NCBI RefSeq assembly: GCF_023169965.1
Contig: NZ_AP025592.1
Span: forward strand, 434,001-498,000
Source: Anaeromyxobacter paludicola
GTDB lineage: Bacteria > Myxococcota > Myxococcia > Myxococcales > Anaeromyxobacteraceae
Direction: 5' to 3'
Length of the DNA stretch: 64,000 nucleotides
The notes under the pieces were generated by a model. That model saw only the letters and a list, made by a program, of their open reading frames with translations. It was not told where the DNA came from and did no database searches. Below, piece by piece: positions 15,140 to 23,453 of the stretch; positions within the stretch are counted from its first letter, which is position 1; each line of letters starts with the position of its first letter. A program made the translations under genes and the position numbers.

Positions 15140-16432
15140 TCAGCGGCCCGCCCGGACCTGGAAGGGCAGGGTGAAGCGCGCGAGCTCGCGCTGGTCGCCC
15201 TGGAACGACCGGGCGTTGTAGCGGTTCAGGTCGTAGACCAGGGTCGCCTCGAGCGTGTAGGCGCCGTCGCGGGCGCCGGTCTGCCACGTGAGCACGCGCT
15301 CCTCCCCGGCGCGGAGCGGCGCCTCGTGCGGCCCCTGCTCGTCGGCCTGCGTCGCGGCGATGCGGTCGGGACGCTTCGCGTCCTCCGCGAGGAAGGCGCG
15401 ATCGTCTGGCCGGGGGCCGTACCACGGCGCGAACATCCACTCCCGCGTGGCGAGGACCTTCCCCTTGCGATCGACGACGCGGGTCTGGAGGTAGATCGCC
15501 CGGCGGTTCGATCCGGTGGGCACGGAGTGCCCGGCGCCCACGTTGATCACGTGGAGCTCCACGTCGGGGCGATCCTTCTGCGGCTGGAGGAGCACCACCG
15601 AGAGCGCGCTCCCGAGCCGCTGCCCCGAGTGGCCGCCGGTCCAGAGGTGGCGCGCGACGGCGCGGACCGGGACGTCCGGGCCCTCGGCGGTCTTCCGCTG
15701 GGTCCGCGGCATGTGGCAGTCCTGGCACTGCTGCCGCCCGAGCCCCGGGCCGGCGAAGTCGTCCCGCCACTCGAGGTAGGTCTGAGTCTGCTTGCCCGGG
15801 ACGCGCTTGCCCATCGCGTGGCAATACGCGCACATCTCGCTGCGCGACATCCGCTCGTCCGCGACGGTCGCGTGCGGCGCCTCCACCCGGTGCGGGCCGC
15901 GGACGTTCCCGTCGGGCGTGAGGTGGCAGGCGGCGCAGGTGATGCCCTCGCCCTGCGCTTCCTGGCGGGGCTGCGGCTTCGCGAGCTCGAGGGTGGTGGG
16001 CTCGGGGATCGCGAAGGGCTGGGGGAAGTGGCAGACGTTGCACTTCTTCCCTTCCTCCTCCGCCTCGCGGGCGTGGATGGGCCAGGGGTCGGTGCCGGCG
16101 ACGGCGTGCGCGCTCGCCGCCACGGACGTCTCGGCCGGCAGCTCGAGCGTCTTGTCCCCCTGCGTCCGGAGCTTCACGCCCGGGTATCGCATGTCGCTGC
16201 CGAAGCCCTCGGCGTACTCGCGGTAGATCGCCCGGTGGCACGCCCCGCAGTCCGACGACGGAGTGGCCGTGCCTCGCGGGAAGTCCCTGGAGGGCGTGAG
16301 GGTCGGCGCCGCCGCGCCCGCCGCGCCCGCGGCGGGCGGGGGCGCCGCGGGCTGAGGGGCCTGCGCGAGAGCGGCCCTCGCACCGAGGGCGAGGAGGAAC
16401 GCGGTACCTGCGGCGACGGCGAGACGATGCAT
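15140..16432 (-). CDS. pentaheme c-type cytochrome
   Basis: About 430 residues from the ATG at 16432, which has GGAGG six bases upstream; the frame continues to 16456 without support. A signal peptide (ending near ALAQA) and a Pro/Ala linker precede five CXXCH heme motifs: CGACH, CNVCH, CAACH, CAYCH and CQDCH. The last ~190 residues hold no heme and look like a beta-sandwich (NVGAGHSVPTGSNRR, then several strands). This layout resembles exported cytochromes of the c554 or multiheme-with-Ig-domain type. Additional His residues near the motifs could be distal ligands. It is expected in the periplasm or at the outer membrane, carrying electrons; the partner reductase is not visible. Confidence 0.88.
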   Translation of the reverse strand: MHRLAVAAGTAFLLALGARAALAQAPQPAAPPPAAGAAGAAAPTLTPSRDFPRGTATPSSDCGACHRAIYREYAEGFGSDMRYPGVKLRTQGDKTLELPAETSVAASAHAVAGTDPWPIHAREAEEEGKKCNVCHFPQPFAIPEPTTLELAKPQPRQEAQGEGITCAACHLTPDGNVRGPHRVEAPHATVADERMSRSEMCAYCHAMGKRVPGKQTQTYLEWRDDFAGPGLGRQQCQDCHMPRTQRKTAEGPDVPVRAVARHLWTGGHSGQRLGSALSVVLLQPQKDRPDVELHVINVGAGHSVPTGSNRRAIYLQTRVVDRKGKVLATREWMFAPWYGPRPDDRAFLAEDAKRPDRIAATQADEQGPHEAPLRAGEERVLTWQTGARDGAYTLEATLVYDLNRYNARSFQGDQRELARFTLPFQVRAGR

Positions 16433-16534
16433 GCGAGGCCTCCGGCGGCCAGCCAACGGGCGCTGCTTCAGTGCGCCGTTTCCTATGACAGCTGCATCAC
16501 GGGGCGCAACGAGCCGGCGCTCGCCCGCTTCGGG

Positions 16535-17536
16535 TCACCGGGAGGGCGCGAACGGGTCGGCCAGCACGAGCAGGCGGCCCTTCCCGGGATCGCAGACCCA
16601 GACGTTCCCCTGATCGTCCGCGGCGGCGCAGTGCGCGTCGGGCGCGGCGGGGACGGTGCCGAGCGGCCGAAGCTCCCCGTGCTCCCCCACGCCGACGATG
16701 CTGAGGGTGCCCGCGTCGCCCGCGGGGACGTAGAGGTGCGAGCGCGCGTCGCCGTAGGCGAGCCCGTCCACCCCCTCGCCCGTCGCGACCGCGCCGGCCG
16801 GCTTGCCCTGCGACACCTCGAGCGCGACCGCCTTGCCCTCGTCGCAGCCGACGAAGAGCAGTCCCCGGCGCGCGTCGAGGGCGAGCCCGCGCGCGCCCCG
16901 GCAGCCGTTGGGCCAGCGGGCGATGACCGCGCGGGCGCGCACGTCGATCGCGAGGGTCGCGTCGCGGAAGGTGTTGGTGTACGCGCGCCCCCTCGCGGCG
17001 TCGACGACCAGCGACTCCGGTCCCTCCGGGACGGCGATGACCCCCGCGCGGGCGAGCGCCGGCGCGGGCGCGCGCGTGAACCGGAAGAGCTCGACGCGCT
17101 CGCGACCGGGCTCGGTCACCCAGACCTCGCCCGTGGCCTCGACCCACCGGACGTAGTCGGGTCCGCCTCCGAGCGTCGCCCGGGCGACGATGCGGCGCTC
17201 GCGCGGATCGACGGCGACGAGGGTCCGGTCGGTCCGGTCGATCGCGAAGACGAGCCCGCCGCCCGCGTCGGCCGAGGTGGTGCCGTCGGTGTGCCCCTTC
17301 GTCGCCGAGCCGGTTCGGCTGAACCCCTCCACCGACTCGATGGCTCGCGTCCGGGGGTCCACGAGGTCGAGCCGCCCGGTCCGTCCGGCGGGCACCACCA
17401 CGCGGCCCAGCTCCGGAGCGTAGCGGAGATCGTCGAAGCCGATGCCCGCGTCTCCGCCGGGCATGGGGAGCGGCGCCGGCGCGACGGCGTCCCCGGCGGC
17501 GAGGGCGGCGGCCAGGAGCAGCGCGGCGGGGCTCAC
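16535..17536 (-). CDS. YncE-like beta-propeller protein behind chrA
   Basis: About 333 residues. The GTG at 17536 overlaps the chrA stop (GTGA). A signal peptide (SPAALLLAAALAAG) precedes repeated blades of about 40 residues with VxVxDPRxRRIVARA-type motifs, for example LVAVDPRERRIVA, LAIDVRARAVIARW and VALEVSQGKPAGAV. This is the pattern of seven-bladed YncE-type propellers. The function of the family is poorly known; in other bacteria YncE binds DNA in vitro, which may not apply here. Translation coupling to chrA suggests a role in the same response, perhaps in the periplasm. Confidence 0.75.
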   Translation of the reverse strand: MSPAALLLAAALAAGDAVAPAPLPMPGGDAGIGFDDLRYAPELGRVVVPAGRTGRLDLVDPRTRAIESVEGFSRTGSATKGHTDGTTSADAGGGLVFAIDRTDRTLVAVDPRERRIVARATLGGGPDYVRWVEATGEVWVTEPGRERVELFRFTRAPAPALARAGVIAVPEGPESLVVDAARGRAYTNTFRDATLAIDVRARAVIARWPNGCRGARGLALDARRGLLFVGCDEGKAVALEVSQGKPAGAVATGEGVDGLAYGDARSHLYVPAGDAGTLSIVGVGEHGELRPLGTVPAAPDAHCAAADDQGNVWVCDPGKGRLLVLADPFAPSR

Positions 17537-18771
17537 GACAGCGGACCCCCGAAGAGCCCGGGGGCGAACGCGCGGAGGAGCCCGAGGACGCCGCCTCCGA
17601 GGACCACGGCGACGACGTTGAGGCGCCACTTCCAGAAGGTCATCGCGGCGAAGGCCGCGAGCCCGAGGGTGACCGTGATCCCGTCGATGGCGCCGCCCGG
17701 CATGAAGGCGACCCGCGCGAGCGGGATCGAGATCGAGAAGATGAGGCCCACCACCCCGGAGGTGATCCCCTTGAGGAACTCCTTCAGCCCCGGGCGCGAG
17801 GTGAGCCAGTTCATGTACCGGGCCGCGGGGAGGACGAAGAGGAACGAGGGCAGGAAGAGCCAGAACGTGGAGAGCGTCGCGCCCGTCCACGGGATGCGCG
17901 CGCCCTGGCCGGCCAGGAAGCCGACGAAGATGCCGATGGAGATGAGCGGCCCGGGGGTGGTCTCGCCGAGCGCGAGCGCGTCGATCATCTGGCGATCGTT
18001 GATCCAGCCGTGGGTCGCGACGGCCCCCTCCCGGATGTAGGGCAGCACGGCGTAGGCGCCGCCGAAGGAGAAGAGCCCGACCTTGAAGAAGAAGACCGAG
18101 ATGTCGAGGGCCCGCCGCGCCACCGACTCGGCCGCGTCCGCGCGGCTCGCGGCGAGGAGCACGGCGCTCGCGGCGGCGGCCCGCGCCCAGGGGCCCGCTC
18201 GCTGCCGGGCGACGAAGAGGAGCCCGCAGCCCACGAGCACGAGCACGAAGGGGAGCCGCAGGAAGTAGAAGGAGACGAAGGCGGCGGCGGCCAGCGCGAC
18301 CGGGAAGACGCCCTTCAGCGCGGCGCGGGAGATGCGGACGAGCGCGGCGAGGAGCAGCGCGAGCCCGACCGGGCGGAAGCCCCAGAGCGCGCCGAGCACC
18401 TGCGGCGTCTTCCCGTAATGGACGTAGATCCACGCGAGGGCGGAGAGGGTGAAGTAGCCGGGCAGGATGAAGAGCACGCCGGCGAGGACCCCGCCCAGGT
18501 AGCCGCCCTTCTTGTAGCCGGCGTAGATGGCGAGCTGCAGCGCCTCGGGGCCGGGGAGGAGGTGGCAGAAGTTGAGGGCGCGGACGAACTCGTCCTCGTC
18601 CATCCACCTCCGCCGCTCCACCATCTGCAGGTGCATCAGGCCGATCTGGCCCACGGGACCCCCGAAGGCGAGCCAGCCGAGCTTGAGGAAGTACCAGAAC
18701 AGCTCGCGCATCGGGACGCGCCCGGCCTCGCCCGGCGGAGCCTCTACGCTGGGCCTGGGCCGCTCGTCCAC
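17533..18771 (-). CDS. chrA: chromate transporter ChrA (two-domain, long-chain)
   Basis: About 412 residues from the GTG at 18771, with GGGGAG nine bases upstream; an ATG at 18711 is an alternative start. It contains two homologous CHR domains. The first has FLKLGWLAFGGPVGQIGL and the LNFCHLLPGPEALQLA motif; the second has FFKVGLFSFGGAYAVLPYI and ALALGETTPGPLI. FGG and PGP elements appear in both. About ten hydrophobic segments follow. Long-chain CHR proteins expel chromate from the cytoplasm. The gene is divergent from chrB, with a shared control region carrying matching boxes. Confidence 0.93.
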   Translation of the reverse strand: MDERPRPSVEAPPGEAGRVPMRELFWYFLKLGWLAFGGPVGQIGLMHLQMVERRRWMDEDEFVRALNFCHLLPGPEALQLAIYAGYKKGGYLGGVLAGVLFILPGYFTLSALAWIYVHYGKTPQVLGALWGFRPVGLALLLAALVRISRAALKGVFPVALAAAAFVSFYFLRLPFVLVLVGCGLLFVARQRAGPWARAAAASAVLLAASRADAAESVARRALDISVFFFKVGLFSFGGAYAVLPYIREGAVATHGWINDRQMIDALALGETTPGPLISIGIFVGFLAGQGARIPWTGATLSTFWLFLPSFLFVLPAARYMNWLTSRPGLKEFLKGITSGVVGLIFSISIPLARVAFMPGGAIDGITVTLGLAAFAAMTFWKWRLNVVAVVLGGGVLGLLRAFAPGLFGGPLS

Positions 18772-18792
18772 CGCCTCACCCTCCCCAGGGCC

Positions 18793-18945
18793 GATGTAAC
18801 AACTGAACCTGACAGGTTCAACCGTGCGCACTCCACGCGGGAGGAGGTGCCCGGGCGAGCGAAGGGGCGACCGCCGGGCGAGCGCGCGAGCGGCTCCGGC
18901 GTCGCGCCGCGCGCTCGTTGAAGCCGGAGATTCAGTTGTTATATG
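18793..18945. promoter_or_regulatory. chrA/chrB divergent control region with duplicated operator
   Basis: TAACAACTGAA (18797-18807) and its exact reverse complement TTCAGTTGTTA (18931-18941) face outward near chrA and chrB respectively. The match extends to 16 bases with two differences. Each copy lies between a TTGAAN -35-like and a TAYATN -10-like element. For chrA these are TTGAAC and TACATC with 17-base spacing on the minus strand. For chrB they are TTGAAG (18918-18923) and TATATG (18940-18945) with 16-base spacing. A perfect 17-bp palindrome, TGAACCTGACAGGTTCA (18804-18820), overlaps the chrA copy. A repressor bound here would block both promoters. The chrB -10 overlaps its ribosome-binding site, so the chrB promoter is less certain. 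Confidence 0.65.
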
Positions 18946-18957
18946 GGAGGCGCGCGC

Positions 18958-19959
18958 ATGAGACCCCACGCCCCGAGCGCCCCGCCCGAGCGGACCCGCT
19001 GGCTCGTGCTCATCCACCAGATCCCGCCCAGGCCCGCCTACCTGCGGGTGAAGATCGGCCGGCACCTCCAGCGCATCGGCGCGGTGGCGATCAAGAACTC
19101 GGTCTACGCCCTCCCGCACAACGAGGAGACGCAGGAGGACTTCCAGTGGGTCCTGCGGGAGGTCGTGAAGGGCGGCGGAGACGCCTCGATGCTGGAGGCG
19201 CACTTCATCGAGGGCCTGTCCGACGGGCAGGTGCTCGCGCTCTTCCAGGCGGCGCGAGAGGCCGACTACCGCGAGGTCGCGGAGGAAGCGCGGAAGGTGG
19301 CCGCCTCGCTGCCGAGGCGCGGGCCTCCCCCCGAGAACCGCCGCAACGAGGTGGCGAACCAGGTCGCCCGGCTGAGGCGGCGGCTTTCGGAGGTCGAGGC
19401 GATAGATTTCTTCGGGGCGCCCGGCCGCGAGATCGCCGAGGGCGTCGTTTCCGCGATGGAGTCACGCATGAAGCCGCTCAACGAGTCGCGCGCGCCGACG
19501 AAGCCCAGGCTCCTGCGCGAGGACTACCGGGGCCGTACCTGGGTCACCCGGACCGGGATCAAGGTCGATCGGATGGCCAGCGCCTGGCTCATCCGGAAGA
19601 TCATCGACCCCGAGGCCCGCTTCAAGTTCGTGCCCGCGAAGGGCTACGCGCCGCAGCCCGGCGAGCTCCGGTTCGACATGTTCGACGCCGAGTTCACGCA
19701 CGACGGCGACCTCTGCACGTTCGAGGTCCTCCTCCAGCGGTTCGGCATCGACGATCCCGGGCTCCGCGCCATCGCGGAGATCGTCCACGACGTGGACGTG
19801 AAGGACGCCAAGTACGGGCGCGAGGAGGCGTCCGGCGTGGGGCAGGTGGTCGCCGGGATCGCCGCGGCCCACGCCGGCGACGAGGCCCGCCTCGAGCGGG
19901 GCGCCGCCCTCTTCGAGGACCTGTACGCGCTCCATCGGACCGGAGACGCCGCCCGGTGA
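18958..19959 (+). CDS. chrB: chromate-resistance regulator ChrB
   Basis: About 333 residues from ATG 18958, with GGGAGG seven bases upstream; an ATG at 18943 has no ribosome-binding site. The N-terminal ~145 residues match the ChrB N domain (RTRWLVLIHQIPPRPAYLR, KIGRHLQRIGAVAIKNSVY). The C-terminal half is the ChrB C domain (GRTWVTRTGIKVDRMASAWL, IRKIIDPEARF, FDMFDAEFTHDGDLCTFE, IVHDVDVKD). ChrB senses chromate and regulates chrA, and it may also act metabolically. It is divergent from chrA and its stop is coupled to a TfoX-like gene. Confidence 0.93.
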   Translation: MRPHAPSAPPERTRWLVLIHQIPPRPAYLRVKIGRHLQRIGAVAIKNSVYALPHNEETQEDFQWVLREVVKGGGDASMLEAHFIEGLSDGQVLALFQAAREADYREVAEEARKVAASLPRRGPPPENRRNEVANQVARLRRRLSEVEAIDFFGAPGREIAEGVVSAMESRMKPLNESRAPTKPRLLREDYRGRTWVTRTGIKVDRMASAWLIRKIIDPEARFKFVPAKGYAPQPGELRFDMFDAEFTHDGDLCTFEVLLQRFGIDDPGLRAIAEIVHDVDVKDAKYGREEASGVGQVVAGIAAAHAGDEARLERGAALFEDLYALHRTGDAAR

Positions 19960-20378
19960 GCGCCCGCACGCGCGACGACACCTTCCTGGCGCACGTGCTC
20001 GACCTGCTCGAGCCGGTCGGCGCGGTCGCGCCGCGGGCCATGATGGGCGGCCACCTCGTCTTCTGCCGCGGCGTGTCCATCGCCCTGCTCTTCGACGACC
20101 GGCTCTACCTGAAGGTGGACGCGCAGACCCAGGCCGCCTTCGCGGAGGCCGGCGGCGAGCCGTTCGTCTACGAGTCGAGGAACGGCACGGTGGAGATGAG
20201 CTACTGGACGCCGCCCGACGGCGCCCTGGAGGAGCCACAGGAGATGAGGCCCTGGGCCCAGCTCGCGCTCGAGGCGGCGCTGCGGGCGAAGCGGCCCGCG
20301 AAGAAGGCCTCCGGGCTCCGGAAGGCCCCGTCCAAGGTGAAGGTGGGGGCCCGGCCGAAGAAGCGGCGCAGCCGGTAG
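19956..20378 (+). CDS. TfoX N-terminal-domain protein
   Basis: A 140-residue protein starting at the GTG overlapping the chrB stop (GTGA). The core matches the N-terminal domain of TfoX/Sxy: AHVLDLLEPVGAVAPRAMMGG, FCRGVSIALLFDDRLYLKVD, then AFAEAGGEPFVYESRNGTVEMSYW. The C-terminal TfoX domain is absent and replaced by a Lys/Arg-rich tail. Single-domain members are common in bacteria and mostly of unknown function; a competence role is not implied. Coupling to chrB suggests shared expression under chromate or related stress. Confidence 0.85.
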   Translation: MSARTRDDTFLAHVLDLLEPVGAVAPRAMMGGHLVFCRGVSIALLFDDRLYLKVDAQTQAAFAEAGGEPFVYESRNGTVEMSYWTPPDGALEEPQEMRPWAQLALEAALRAKRPAKKASGLRKAPSKVKVGARPKKRRSR

Positions 20379-20393
20379 CTCCGGGCGGCGCGG

Positions 20394-20921
20394 CTACCCC
20401 TCGAACCGCGCCTGCGGGTGCGCCAGCTCCGCGAGCGAGCGCTGCTCGACGTCCCTGCGGACCGCGGTGAGCGTCCCGTCGGGCTCGAGCGTCACCACCC
20501 TGCAGTCCGAGATCCGCATGATCCCCTGCTTGCGGAGCGCCGACCGGAGCTCGGCCAGCGTGAGCAGCTCCTGGCGCAGCGCGCTCACGTGCACCTTCCC
20601 TTCGCTCACCACCCGGATCGGCTTCCCCTGCACGACGCGCTCGACGCCGCGCCAGCGCCAGGTGGCGTAGCCCATGAGCCAGTTGAGCGCGACCAGCGTC
20701 GCCGCGCTCACGAGCCCGCCGGTGAGCGAGTTGTCGCCGGCGTTGATCGAGTTCTGGACGGCGTTCGAGATGACCAGGAGCAGCACGAGGTCGAAGCTCG
20801 TCATCTGCGCCAGCTCGCGCCGGCCGGCCACGCGCAGCGCGAGCAGCAGGAAGGCGTAGACGACGACGGCGCGCAGCACCAGGGCCGGGATGGAGGCGTC
20901 GGGGAGGAGGAGGTGGCTCAT
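20394..20921 (-). CDS. DUF421 (YetF-like) membrane protein
   Basis: A 175-residue protein. The first ~90 residues hold three hydrophobic helices with the family's RELAQMTSFDLVLLLVISNAVQNS stretch after the first. The cytoplasmic half has the GKPIRVVSEGKVHVSALRQELLTLAELRSALRKQGI segment, then DCRVVTLEPDGTLTAV, which matches YetF-type proteins. Function is not established for most members; some spore-germination proteins belong to the family. It is slightly short but complete. It is convergent with the TfoX-like gene, 15 bases apart. Confidence 0.88.
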   Translation of the reverse strand: MSHLLLPDASIPALVLRAVVVYAFLLLALRVAGRRELAQMTSFDLVLLLVISNAVQNSINAGDNSLTGGLVSAATLVALNWLMGYATWRWRGVERVVQGKPIRVVSEGKVHVSALRQELLTLAELRSALRKQGIMRISDCRVVTLEPDGTLTAVRRDVEQRSLAELAHPQARFEG

Positions 20922-21013
20922 GGCGCGAACCTACCGGGCCGCCGGGCGGGCGTCTCGTCCCAGGTGCCGGGGGCCCCGCGCGCGGCGAACGCCGGGCGGT
21001 CGCCGTCGAGGCC

Positions 21014-23059
21014 CTACGCGCGGTCGCGATCGAGCAGGCTGCGCACGCGCGCCGTCAGCGCCGCGGCGGTGAAGGGCTTCGCGAGGAACTCGACGCCGGG
21101 CTCGAGCACGCCGCGGTGGGCGATGACGTCCTCGGCGTACCCCGACAGGAAGAGCGCCCGCAGGCCGGGCCGCGTCCCGCGCAGCTCCTCCACGAGCGCC
21201 TTCCCGTCGATCCCCGGCATGACCACGTCGCTCACCACCAGGTCCAGCCGCTCCGATTGCTGGAACGCCGCCCGGGCCTCGGCGGCGTTCGCGGCGACCG
21301 TCACCTCGTAGCCGGCGCTGCGCAGCACGCGGGCCGTGACCGCCCTCACCTGCGAGTCGTCCTCGATGAGGAGCAGCGACTCGGTCCCGCGAGACGCGCC
21401 CGCCTCCGGCGGCGACGCGGCCTCCCCGAGCGGCTCCTCCGCGCGGGGCAGGTAGATCTCGAACCGCGACCCTCGCCCGGGCTCGCTCTCCACCCGGATC
21501 CGGCCGCCGCCTTGACTGACGATGCCGTGGACGGTGGCGAGCCCCAGCCCGGTGCCCTGGCCCCGCCCCTTGGTGGTGAAGAAGGGCTCGAAGAGCCGGC
21601 TCTTCACGTCCGGGGGCATGCCGCAGCCGGTGTCGCTGACGCGCAGCCGCACCCACGCGTGCGCCGGATCGCCGGGGCGGGCCAGGTCCTCCGGCAGCCG
21701 CACGTCGCTCGCGGTCTCGAGCGTCAGGCTGCCGCCGCGCGGCATGGCGTCGCGGGCGTTCACGGCGAGGTTCATGATCACCTGCTCGAGCTGCCCCGGG
21801 TCGCAGCGCGCCGGCGCCGGCTGGTCCGCCGTCGCGACGGTGAGCTGGATGTCCTCTCCCAGGACCCGGGCCAGGAGCCGCTCGGCCCCCGTGACGGCGG
21901 CGTTGAGGTCCATGCAGACCGGCGCGATGACCTGCTTGCGCGCGAAGGCGAGGAGCTGGCGCGTCAGGTCGCGGGCGCGGTCCCCGGCCTGCTGGATCTG
22001 GTCCAGGTCCTCCTCGAGCATGGGGCGGCCGGCCCGGGCGTCGGCGCGCATCGCCTCGGTGCAGCCGAGGATCACGGTGAGGAGGTTGTTGAAGTCGTGC
22101 GCGACGCCACCCGCGAGCCGCCCGATGCTCTCGAGCCGCTGGGCCTGCCGGAGCTGCTCCTCGAGCCGCTGGCGCTCGGTGATGTCGGTCGCGTTGCCCA
22201 CCACGCCAGCCACCACCCCCTCGAGGTCGCGGTAGGGCCCCTTGTGCGTGAGGAAGACGCGGGGCCCGCGGGGCGTCCGCAGCTCCTCCTCCACCACGCG
22301 CGGCTCGCCCCGCTCCATCACCTCGCGGTCGAGCGCCTGGATCGCGACGGCCTCCGCGGGCCCGAAGATCTCGAAGTCGGTGCGCCCCAGCACCTCGTCC
22401 GGCCTCCGGCCGAGCAGCGCCAGGGCCGCCGGGTTGGCGAAGAGCCAGCGCCCGTCGCGGTCCTTGAGGAACACGGCGTCCGGGCTCGCGTCGGTCAGGG
22501 TCCGCAGCAGCGCCTCGGAGGCGGCCATGGAGCGGCTGGCCTCCTGCTCGCTCCGCCGGGCGAGCCCCATCTCCCCGGCGAAGCGCGCCAGGTCGGCGAA
22601 GAACGACATGATGGCGGGGACCCGCTCGCGCGGGATGATCGGCACCTCGTCGAGCGCCGCGAGGTAGGCGTCCACGTCGAAGCCGAAGGCGCGCGCCTGC
22701 GCGGCGAAGGCGGCGCGATCCGGAGGCTCGAGGAAGAACTGGCCCGCGTAGAAGTTGGCGAGGCGCCTCCCGCCGACCACGATCGGCACGGCGACGTCCA
22801 CGAGGCCGTTCTGGCAGGTGTGGATCGCGTAGGGCTCTCCTCCGTCGAGGCGTCGCGCGAGATGGGCGTCGCTCTCCCTGCACCGTGCGGCCGTCGGCGG
22901 CGCCATCCGGTGGAAGCCCGCGCAGAGGTGGCGCGAGCGGCTCGCCGCGAGCCACGTGCCGTCGAGGTCCATCAGGACGGTGGTGGTGTGGGTGATGGCC
23001 GAGAATCCGTCGCAGAGCCGCTGCATCGCGGCCGTGTCGACGAGGTCCGAGAACCGCAT
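21014..23059 (-). CDS. hybrid histidine kinase with PocR sensory domain (PocR-PAS-HisKA-HATPase-REC)
   Basis: A 681-residue cytoplasmic kinase. Residues 1-170 match the PocR ligand domain (LCDGFSAITHTTTVLMD, LCAGFHR, the YAIHTCQNGLVDVAVPI segment, LANFYAGQFFLEPP). A PAS domain follows at about 190-310 (ALLRTLTDASPDAVFLKD), then HisKA with His321 (GVAHDFNNLL), an ATPase domain (N box NLAVNARDAM, G box DTGCGMPPD, GQGTGLGLATV) and a C-terminal receiver with Asp611 (VVSDVVMPG) and Lys (AKPFT). PocR domains bind small hydrocarbon derivatives or sense redox state via Cys; here Cys occurs in HLCAGF and HTCQNG. It is transcribed away from the giant cytochrome gene and may control it. Confidence 0.9.
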   Translation of the reverse strand: MRFSDLVDTAAMQRLCDGFSAITHTTTVLMDLDGTWLAASRSRHLCAGFHRMAPPTAARCRESDAHLARRLDGGEPYAIHTCQNGLVDVAVPIVVGGRRLANFYAGQFFLEPPDRAAFAAQARAFGFDVDAYLAALDEVPIIPRERVPAIMSFFADLARFAGEMGLARRSEQEASRSMAASEALLRTLTDASPDAVFLKDRDGRWLFANPAALALLGRRPDEVLGRTDFEIFGPAEAVAIQALDREVMERGEPRVVEEELRTPRGPRVFLTHKGPYRDLEGVVAGVVGNATDITERQRLEEQLRQAQRLESIGRLAGGVAHDFNNLLTVILGCTEAMRADARAGRPMLEEDLDQIQQAGDRARDLTRQLLAFARKQVIAPVCMDLNAAVTGAERLLARVLGEDIQLTVATADQPAPARCDPGQLEQVIMNLAVNARDAMPRGGSLTLETASDVRLPEDLARPGDPAHAWVRLRVSDTGCGMPPDVKSRLFEPFFTTKGRGQGTGLGLATVHGIVSQGGGRIRVESEPGRGSRFEIYLPRAEEPLGEAASPPEAGASRGTESLLLIEDDSQVRAVTARVLRSAGYEVTVAANAAEARAAFQQSERLDLVVSDVVMPGIDGKALVEELRGTRPGLRALFLSGYAEDVIAHRGVLEPGVEFLAKPFTAAALTARVRSLLDRDRA

Positions 23060-23453
23060 GCGTCCGCCTTCCTGCAGAGCTGCGAAGCCATTCTACCGGG
23101 TCCGGCAGGGGCACACCAAAGGGGGCGTCCGTCCGACCACGCACTCGCCAGGCGCTCCGCCTCCCCTGAACTGGGGGGACTCCGATCGTCACCCTGAGTG
23201 AGTTCCCCTGGTTGAACGCACCCAGCGCCTGGGTCATCAGGCCCATTCGAGTTCACCCGTCCCCGCCGCTCCGCGAGCGCGGACCTCCGCCGCGGCAGTC
23301 GATCATCCCTGAGTACGGGTACTTGTTCGACCACCCCCGCCGAGGTTCGCACCTTGCATTACGGCGCCCAAAGTCGAGCCTCGCCCCGGCGGCGCGGACG
23401 CTCACGATGTGGGCGGTTCGCCCACCGGTCCGGGCTCGCGGGGGGAAGTCCGG
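23060..23453. other. intergenic control region between PocR kinase and giant cytochrome
   Basis: About 390 bases without a credible gene between two divergent start codons. A small hairpin, ACCCAG-CGC-CTGGGT, lies at 23219-23233, and CCCCTGAACTGGGG at 23163-23176 can form another. I see no riboswitch core, no sigma54 site with correct spacing and no strong -35/-10 pair. Promoters for both flanking genes must lie here. Confidence 0.6.

Noticed and set aside
12342-16241. 1299-codon minus-strand frame across kinase and cytochrome genes
   Set aside because: Composition of a GC-rich shadow and spans two convincingly coded genes in other frames.
23344-23360. Possible sigma54 site (TTCGCACCTTGCATT) before the giant cytochrome
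   Set aside because: The GC-to-GC spacing is far too short compared with the -24/-12 consensus.
23060-23453. Possible GEMM-type cyclic dinucleotide riboswitch, common before cytochrome genes in related bacteria
   Set aside because: No conserved core or receptor tetraloop was found by eye; a covariance search would be decisive.
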